Assembly (NCBI GenBank): GCA_902773835.1 | Contig: CACYFZ010000005.1 | Coordinates: 34,091 to 98,090, forward strand | DNA: 64,000 nt | Direction of reading: 5' to 3' | From: an uncultured Eubacteriales bacterium | GTDB lineage: Bacteria; Bacillota; Clostridia; Peptostreptococcales; Anaerovoracaceae | Shown: positions 51,072 through 60,500 of the stretch, in pieces | Layout of the letters: every line of letters starts with the position of its first letter | Numbering within the stretch: position 1 is the stretch's first letter | Position numbers and translations under genes: made by a program | The notes under the pieces: model-generated | Seen by the model: the letters and a program-made list of their open reading frames with translations, nothing else | What the model was told of the DNA's origin: nothing | Databases searched by the model: none

Positions 51072-51311
51072 TTAGTCAGCCTCCTTCTTCCATGGTTTCC
51101 ACTCAAAGAGGAGCCAGATAGCTGCCGCTGTTAATGCGGGTAGCTCAATGTTATCCCAAAAGTTAAAATGCCGTATACCTTTTCCCAAAAAGAAATAATC
51201 CATGACAAAGTATATGACGATGAAGATTATTATTCTTGGGGCATTTACAATCTCCGGCTTGTTTTTAGGCATATAGAATTCTTTATATTCTTTCTTAAAA
51301 TCGAATGCCAT
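51072..51311 (-). CDS. Small membrane protein with a GyrI-like N-terminal stub
   Basis: A 79-residue protein. Residues 1-24 (MAFDFKKEYKEFYMPKNKPE and four more) match the opening of GyrI-like cytoplasmic proteins as I recall them. The rest is two transmembrane helices (IIIFIVIYFVMDYFFLG and LPALTAAAIWLLF). It looks like a recombinant gene in which a GyrI-like start was joined to a membrane protein. GGAGG lies about 7 nt before ATG 51311. First gene of the three-gene membrane cluster. Confidence 0.6.
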   Translation of the reverse strand: MAFDFKKEYKEFYMPKNKPEIVNAPRIIIFIVIYFVMDYFFLGKGIRHFNFWDNIELPALTAAAIWLLFEWKPWKKEAD

Positions 51312-51528
51312 GCTTCCTCCTATCTGTTGTCAACTTTTTCCTCCCGATTGAATAATATGCCCTTCATTAACAGCCGCTATTGTTGCAACTGTGCATACAA
51401 CTACGGCACTATATCTCAAATCAATGAAAGGTAGTGTCAGCGGAAACAGAAAAAGCATCGCTCCTGTTAGTTTGTTTATCTTAATTATTGTACACCATAG
51501 CCAAAAGAATTATTTCTATAATTAAAAC

Positions 51529-51566
51529 GAGGAGATTAGATTATACGTCTAATCTCCTCATTTTTT
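51529..51566. terminator. Terminator after the giant surface protein gene
   Basis: GAGGAGATTAGA (51529-51540) pairs perfectly with TCTAATCTCCTC (51548-51559). T-runs lie on both sides, so it can act in both directions. The gap 51312-51528 holds no gene I can support. Confidence 0.85.
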
Positions 51567-51590
51567 GTGGCTTCTTTGCCTAGCGGCTGT

Positions 51591-54500
51591 CTACTTGACT
51601 GTTATCTTGCATACATTCCACATACCGTTTATGGTCTGTACGTAGATATTGCAAGTACCTTTATGTTTGGCTGTAACTTTACCGCTTGCATTAACTGTAG
51701 CAATCCTGGCATTGGTCGTCTTGAATCTCAGAAGCTTTTCATGGTTTGTTCCGAGTTTCTTGCTGGTCTTAACCTTTGTTACAGTACCCTTGATAGTATC
51801 AGTCTTGCCTACCTTCAGACTCAGCTGAGTCTTTTTCAGAGTCAGAGTCTTAGGGTTAGTGTACTTGCCGCTTTCATTTCCTGTGAAGAAATGTCCGACA
51901 GAACTTGTAGCAATCGTCTTGTAAGATCCGCCGCTCTTCTTCTGAGCTACCACATAGAACTTGTATGCGGTATTCTTGGCGAGCTTGGTCTTCTTAAACT
52001 TCAGAGTCTTGCCGTTTACAGCCTTAATCTTTGTGCACTTATATTCTTTGCCGCCCGCATTGCACTTAGCAAAGTATATGAGGTATCTGTCTGCACTGAC
52101 ATTATTCCAGGAAAGATCAACAGCTGTGGCGCCATTTGCTATTCCCTTGGCTACGAGAACGGTTTTCTTTCCTCCGTTCACATATTTTCTGTCAGCCTCT
52201 TCTGCAGCCTTTCTGTCAGCTTCCTCCTTGTCGCTGATAGCCTTCTTAAGTGCTTTCAGCTTCGTATTGACAGCATCAATTGCCGCCTGATCGGACTCAG
52301 CTGTAGAGTTAGGGAGATTCTCTGCACTGACCTCATCTCTCATGGCCTGAAGTGCCTCTTCGAGCTCAGCTATCTCATTAGCTCCGGCTCCGGCATTCTT
52401 AGCCTTATTGATGATTTCCTTGGCTTCCTTATCGAGCTTAGCTGCTGCTGCTTCCTTCTCGAGTCTAGGGTCTGCTGCAACGTGGATAGTAGTAAATACT
52501 TCGAGCGAGACATTATCATCATTTGTGATGCTGTCCGGAAGTACGGCTACTCCGCTTACCTTTACATCATGTGCCTTTCGTACCTCAGGGCTGCTTACAT
52601 CTCCCAGATTTATATCTTCTGTATTCCAGTTGACTGTAAGTGCTCTGTCTCCGGCATTCGTCTTCGCATTTACTGTCTCTGCAAGGCCGACAGTAGCGAT
52701 GTCATCTCCGAACTTAGCGTTGAGTGCAGCAGGTGTATCGATGGACGCGAGGTTAAGTTTCGGCGTCTTATACGATCTGACTACCTTCAGATTTCCTGTC
52801 TCGGAATCAACCCAAGCGCTGTTTTTAGGATTATCAGCGTCGAACTGATCACCTGTCGTTATCACGACATCATCTTCAAATTTTATGAAGCTGCCATCAT
52901 AGAATTGCTTACCGTCAGCCGGCTTGAATTCGAAGCTGGCCCAATATATAGTATCCTCTTTGGCAATGCTGTCATTTGTATCAAGCCATGTAATCTCTGC
53001 GTTCTGACTGTCGCTATCAACTCTGGCATGTTCTGAATGCATCTGAGCCGGCAGTTCCTTATCAACCTTGAGCTCGCTTGCCAAGCTTATGGACATTACC
53101 GTCTCTTCCTCGAGATCAGCCAGAGCCTTTCTGACCTTCGTAATCTCATCCTCGATGCCTTTAACCGTTGAGTTCTCGAGGTCAGCGATATAGTCATTCA
53201 TATCACCGATTGATTCTTCAAGAACAGCCTTGAGACGCTGTGCTCTCGGACTCGACTCTTCTGTTACATTCTCCATGGCAGTGCGTGCAGTTGACTCGAG
53301 TTCGGCCGCCTCAGCTTCAGGCACGAGTCTCGGATCTGCAGCAACCTTGACAGTAACTGTAACAGTCTTAGTTTCTGTCTCAGGATCGTTTACTCCGTCA
53401 GGCATTGTCAGTACTGCAGATACTGTTACCTCATGTGCCTCTCTGTTATTAAGATCCTTCGAAACATAGTTGTCGAGGTTCCAGTCAGCACTTGCAATCG
53501 TAGCGGTCTCGCGTCCGCTGTTGCGGTTCCTGTCATCGATATCAATGCCGTCTGTTGTAGGCAGTCCCAGTCCTTCAGGAGTCTTAGGAGCATCCCATGC
53601 CACCTCGACTGCCTGAAGCTCATCGGCCTTGGTCATATTGGCGTTCTTGCTCTGATATGTCCTTCCGACCGTGATGCTACCGTCATCATTGAGTACGGCG
53701 TAAGCATACTCTGCTTCATTTTCATCGGTCTTCTCAGGTTTCTCTTCTGTGATCGGAATCACAACTCCGTCGAAGATAACATTTCTTCTGGTACTGAATT
53801 TATGACCCTCAGTCGGACTCAGTGTTACCTCTGCGATGTAGTTCTGACCGGATATTACGTTAGTATCCTCTGTCAGCCAGTCAGGTTCCTGATGACGGTC
53901 CTGATAATCTACAGTCACATCTTCCGTGTGAACCTTATTCGGGAATGTGCTGTTGTAGTTAAGCGTTCCGCCACTCTTCTTTATGCCTTCCAGATTCAGC
54001 TCTATTGAGTCGAGGTCCGGATCGGCTGCAACCTTGACTGTAAGTGTAGCTGTTGCTGTCATTTCATCCGGAAGAGTTACTCCATCAGGAATAGTTACTG
54101 TTCCGACGATCTTGACAGTGTGTGCTTCACGCTTCTGATTGAGAGCTTCGGCATCTGTCAATTTTATAGTTCCCTCTTCTGAAACTACAGCGACCTTGCC
54201 ATCCTCATCGATCCATGTGACGTCTGTATTTCTCTTACCGTTTTCGGTATGAATCTGTACCTCTCTCGGCAGATCTTCAACATCGCTTACCTTCGTGCCG
54301 TATTCCGCACTCAGGCTTGCAGGATCATAGATCTCAATCAGCGTATCTGCGGAGCTTGTAAACTCACGGGATACAAGTATTGTGCCATTATCTGTCAGCT
54401 TAGCCCAGTTGTTGCCCTCAGTCTCTGTATTTGCAGGCTTAACTGTCATTTCCATTCCATCGAATGTAACTGCAGTTTCTTCAGCAACGAAGGTATAACC

Positions 54501-57500
54501 GTCCGCAGGCTTGAGTTCTACCAGAGCAACATATGTAGTGCTTGGTGCAACTTTGTCCTTTTTGCTGAGTTCAATCTGGTTATCGCCGTCTACCTTGCTC
54601 CAAGCGATTGTAGACAATCTGCTATCTTTGTCTACGTTATTAGCACTTGTGAATGCCTGATCCGGCAGGCTGTCGCCATTCTTGAGCGAGCCCGACAGTT
54701 TCAGGTTGATCACATTGTCAACAGCTGCAGTCTTAGGGAAGGTGTAGCTTACGATGAGATCTCCTGTCTGTGCATCAACTGTTGCCTTAGTAGTAACGCC
54801 TTCTTCTGTTGAGAACGGAACTTCTTCACCGATGAATGTTACCTTTGTAACATCAGCATTGAATTCGTATCCCTTAGCGACCTTGAGCCTTACTGTTGCA
54901 GTGTAGATAGTGTCAGGTTCAGCGTTGGTCTTAATATCCTTTGGCTGTCCCTGCGCATCTGTTGCTGTCCATGTTACTGCAGGGAACCAGCTATCGTTGT
55001 CGACACGTTTGTCTCCGGCGTTTCCTCCGTTATCAAGTGTCTTTCCTGCCTCAGGTGCGTTCACGTCTGTGATTGCTATTGGCTTGGTCTTGTTCTCATC
55101 CTTGTCTCCGTTAACAATGATATTCTCAGTTGCTACGAATGTGTATGTCGCTGTGAGTACGTTACCTTCTGCATTGAGGCTTACTTCGGCATCTACCTTG
55201 CCATTGTTACCGTCAAGATTCATCTCGACTGATGGCAACTTATTATTATCGAAGTAGTATCCGTCAGTAGCCTTCATCTTAACTGTCAGCTTGTACGGTA
55301 CACCTGCAGCGAATGCATCCGTGCTAGGCGTCCATGTGCTCTTTGTTACTGCAACGCCACTTGCTGCAGTAGCCTCTACATCCTCAGATGGAGCATTGCC
55401 ATATACAGGTTTTTCAATATCTGTCAGTGTTACTTTTCTGACCGGATATGCCCATACTGCGCTCAGTACGATGTTCTCGTCCATAGTGAGGTCTTCGAGT
55501 TCATCGTTTACCTTGTAGTCAGCCACTTTAGCGTCTGCATTTCTTGACCAACCCATGAACTTAGCGCCGTCATTTGTGTTATTGAACATCTGGCTACCGT
55601 CAGGCAGTTTGATCTTCGTGCTCTTGTCTCCCTTGTATGGTGATGTTGAGCGGAAGATTGCTTCGTCTGTTCTGAAGCCATCGTTCGATGCACTCTTTGT
55701 GTATGTGCGGTTGTCAGGTCCTGTGAAAGTGTTGTTCTTTGCAGTTACCTTATTCGGATCTCCGCCGTTGCTGGTGGAGTTTCCGTAGAAGTCTACAGTG
55801 TAGTATGTCTTAGGTACCCAGACTGCGTAGAACTTGACGTCGTTACGCATCTCAATGTTGATTTCCTTCTGGGTGTTGCTTCCTCCCTCTTCACCATAGT
55901 GATAAGTGTATCCGTCGATGGTCTCGACACCATCAATTGTGGAGTCAGCATAGTACTTACCGGCATTTGCTCCTCCCGGCAATACGCTGGAAGTATTGGA
56001 GTAAGTTGTCCAACCTAGGAAGTCATAATTGGCTCTCTTAGGTACAGGTTCAAATCCTACGATAGCCTTTTCACCCGGCTCATACTGTTTAGTATCCTGC
56101 GGTGCGTCAGTACCGCCGTTTGCGTCATAAGTTACCTTGAACTTCCTGATCTCCTGGAAGACGGCATATACAGATACTGTCTGTCCGTTGTTATAGAGAC
56201 CATTAGCCTTGGTCGGTGTAATACCCTTATCTGCCTGGATATCAGGTGTCAGCTGTTCCGGATCGTTCTTGAACTTCCAGCCCACATGTCTGTAGCCTGA
56301 AGGTACCTCGAGGTCGGACGCATCTGCTACACGGAAGTCTTTGCCGTATGTAATCTCCTGAGAGCTTACGAGTACGCCTTTGTCATCATGATAGCTGATC
56401 ATGTAGGTCTGTGCCTCCCACTCAGCCTTCATGTTGAACGTATCTCCTCCGCCAACCTGGAACCTGAGATCATCTGCGGTCATCTCCCACTTCTTCAGTG
56501 GCTCCATGCTGTCGTCGTAGTATTTTGTCTTAAGTACTTCTGCTTCTTCCTGAGTCTGTACGACCTCACCTGCAGCGTTGAGATAATCTCCATCTGCGTT
56601 GTGTGAGTACTCTTCGATATAGTAGTACTTGAAGTCATATCCTGTCTTCTTAGGTGCGTTCAGATTATCCGGAAGTACCTGACCATACTCAAATGACAGT
56701 TGATAATTATTGCTGTCTCCGTTATCAAATACAACGTTGGTTGCTGCAGCAGTCCAGATTGCGTAGAGTGTTACCTCATCATTTGCCGCTGTAGAGAGCT
56801 CCCAGTTGACCTGTCCGGCCTGAAGCATTGTGCCACTGCCGTCCTTTTCGGTATTCCATCCTGCGAATGAGAATCCGGTAGGAGCTACGAGGCTTCCGTC
56901 ACCTTCGCCTTCGCCGTTATGCTTAGGCATTTCGACCTCTCCGTCGTTGTATTTCTTTGTGATAGCTGCAGGAGCATCTCCTGATTTAGCGCCGTTGCCG
57001 TCGAATGAAACTGTGTACTCATTAGCCTTGAATGCTGCTTTAAGAATAAGCTGTCCTTCACCTGCAGCGCCAATCAGTTCATCTGTTATCTCGAGGCTGG
57101 TATCATCCTCGTTAGCCTTGCGGAGTTCTCTAACAGTTTCTCCGTCCTCGTTTACAACATTCCAGCCGAGGAATTCATATCCTGTCTTGCTTGGAGCCGG
57201 TCTGTAGAGAACGCTTGCGGTCTCACCTTCATAATATGATGTAGGATCTGTAGGAACTGATCCTGTTGCGCCGCTGCCGCTGTCGTAAACAAGTCTGATG
57301 CTCTGGTTCTTCTCCCAGATAGCATAGAGAGTAATGTTCTTGACCTCATTCGGCATATTTACTTTTTCTACCCTTGTGCCGGCAGGATCTTCAGATGAAG
57401 TTCCCCAGCCCTTGAAGGTATATCCGTGATATGTCGGCCTATCTCTGCTCTCGTCGTCGGCCTTTACGCTGACTTCAGTACCCTGTGGGTGTGTCTCCAT

Positions 57501-60500
57501 TGAAGGAGCACCGATTCCGCCCATTGCATCGAATGAGAGATATGCAGGGTCCTTTGTGAGCCAGATTGCGTAGAGCGTCTTGCCTGTGAGTTCTGAACCG
57601 TTTACATCTGCGAACTGGCTTACGATGCTGCCAGGCTGATATTCAACCTGTCCGTTCTTAACAGTGGACCAACCGAGGAATTCATACATGCTTCCTCTGC
57701 TCGGAGTCTTGGATGAAAGAGCTACCTCTTCATCGTACTCATCCACTTTCTGAGTCATGGTCTTAGACCAGTTGCCTGAACCATCGTCAAATCCTACGTT
57801 TTCTTCGCTATCTGCTACTGCTGCATCGAATGTGATGTCGTATGCTACAGGCTCCCAGATTGCGTAGAGACGCTTGGATTTATCAAGAGTAATCTTTGCA
57901 GGTTCGTCTGCAGGATACTCAAGATCTGTGCTGTCATAAGCTCTTGTCTTGTCAGTATCATATCCTGCGAAAATATATCCCTTACGCTTAGGTGCATTCT
58001 CGAAATCTACATCAATTTCCGAATCTCTTGTTGCTTCGACCATATCAGGAGCTTCCTGACCGCCGTTCGCATCATAGATCAGAGTCTCATCTCCGTCATT
58101 CTTCCATACCGGATAGAGTACGCGTCCTGCGAATTCATCACCATCTGCCGTCCAAAGGTCTGCCGTCTCTTCACCTGCTGTAAAGAGTACTGCAGCAGGA
58201 ACGTAACCGATAATCTCAATTGTAGGATCATCGTCCTCTGAAGCCGGAGGAATCTCCCTGGTTACCGGGTTGTAGCGCTCAGTCCATCCAGCAAGGGCCT
58301 TACCTTCAGGAGCTGTAATCTCAGCCGGCAAATCGAGTACGACTGTATCGCCTACCTTCAGTGATCCAGACTCCCAGGTTTCACCTGTGTCTTCTCCTGT
58401 TTCGAGGTTAATTCCCTTTAATGTGAATTTGTAAGTTTTTGCTGTCCAGTATGCATAGTAAGTCTTGTCACCGAATTCGCTTGCCGGAATCGATGTGACC
58501 GGGGTCTTTTCACTTACATCTGCATCATCTTCAATCTTTTCACCGAACCATCCACCGAAGTCATATCCTGCGCGTACAGGTTTAACTTCTGTCAGGTCGA
58601 TGGTGTCACCAGCCTGATATCCTGTGATAGGCTCTGTTAATTTGCCTCCATTAGGATCGAGTACCAGTTTATAGCGTGGTGCTCCCCATACAGGGTAAAG
58701 TGTTACTGTAGCTCCATCCTTATCGGTCAGTCTTCTGACTGTCTGTCCGGATGAGTATTCAGGCTCTGTTGCGCTCTTCTTTGTAGCCCAACCGAGGAAC
58801 TGTGCCTCTACCCGCTGGATCTGACCTTGCTCATCAAGCGCACCATACTCATATTTAACGTAGTCACTGAGTGCAGGCAATGTTACTTCATCTGAATAAG
58901 GAATATTCTTGTAAGCAGCATTGTTGTCTACATCTGCTTTGTATTTGAACTCGTTAACATCGTCCTGCCACTGCAGTACACTTCCGTCCTCACCAGGGAA
59001 TGGTCCGATGTTATATGCGATGCTGTACTTGCTGGCAATCCACTTAGCGTGGAATGTAAACGTTCCGTCTTCTGATGTCGCAATAGTCTCAGCACTGATG
59101 CTCTCAACCTTGTGGCCTGAAGGCTCACCCTCAGTCTCAGCATCGTACCATCCGTCGAAAGCAAATCCCTTCTTAACAGGTGTATTGCCGTCTGCATCCT
59201 CGCTGTCAGCCCTTGTCGGAAGCGCTGTAGCCTCTCCAAATGTGTGACTTGTAACTGTTCCTCTGAGTTCTCCTTCATTTGCATCAAGGATTACAGGGAA
59301 GGTCTTTCCTACCAGACCTGCAGTCTGGATCATCTGACCTGCGCGAACCTTAGCTACTGCGAATTTGTATGTAGCGATATTTGTCTCGTCATTTACTTCT
59401 ACATCTGCCGGAGCAGTATTGATGTCGTTGATTCTCAGTCTGAATGCCGAGTCATCTACCTTATTTCTGTCAACGACTACCTGGAAGCTCAGTGGCTTGT
59501 CATATTCTATTTCCAGAGATTTGACGCTCTTGATTCCGCCGGTTTCATCCTCAGGAAGTCTTTCTCCTTCAGAATCAGCATAGTACCATCCATCCAGGTC
59601 ATAGAGACCCTTTTCTCCGCCCTTGCTGTCTGTAACGAAGTCGATATCCATCTTCTCCGGTGTCCAAAGGGCTTCGAGGACTACTGATTCGGCCGGCATC
59701 TCGAATGATGTAGCCTGAGTCAGATTGTACTCTGTTCCGTCAATTGTAATCTTTGACTGTGCCGGAGTATTTTCGACATAAACCTTATGATCCGATGAAC
59801 CTTTTATATGCCAACCGACAAACTCATATCCTGTTCTGGTGATTGCACCGTAATCGATATTAACGGTTGATCCCTTAGCCGGATACTTTGTAGGTATAGC
59901 TGTCTCGAGCGATCCGCCATTTGCACGGTATGATACTGATGGGTTTCTCTCCCATTGTGCGTACAAAGTCGTAGATTTTATGATAGCTCTGGTATCAGAA
60001 GCCTTAACAGTCTCGCCCTTTGTATATGCAAATCCGTTGGTCTGCTTTCCTGTTACCTCGTCGTATTCAGGCGAAGCTGCGGAGTTCCATCCCTTGAATG
60101 TATATCCTTCGCGTACAGGAACCTGAGTGGAAATCTTATAATCAGAATCAGCCCATGTGCCGTCAACAGGAGGTGCTCCTGATCCGCCGTTTGCATCATA
60201 GCTTACTACGAGCTGATCCTTAGCTCTCCATGCAGCGTAGATATTGACTATATCATCCTGCTTTGTAGTAAGACCTGCTTTATATGTCTTGCCGGCCTTA
60301 TACATAGCCCAATCCTGCTCTTCATAGATATTCCAACCTACGAAGTCATAGTGGTCTCTTGAGATTCCGAGATCGTGAGCGCTCGGAAGTACGAGGTTGC
60401 CGTATGTAGCAGGTTTCAGCTTAGCGCTGGTCTCCGGCTGTGAAGGATTCTCATATACGAAGTCCTTGAGATTGTATTCTACATATTCTGATCCGTTGCC

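Noticed and set aside
51567..53036. A 489-codon open frame on the plus strand opposite the giant gene
   Set aside because: It is antisense to an intact coding region with repeats, has no ribosome site and a Cys/Leu/Ser composition typical of a shadow frame.
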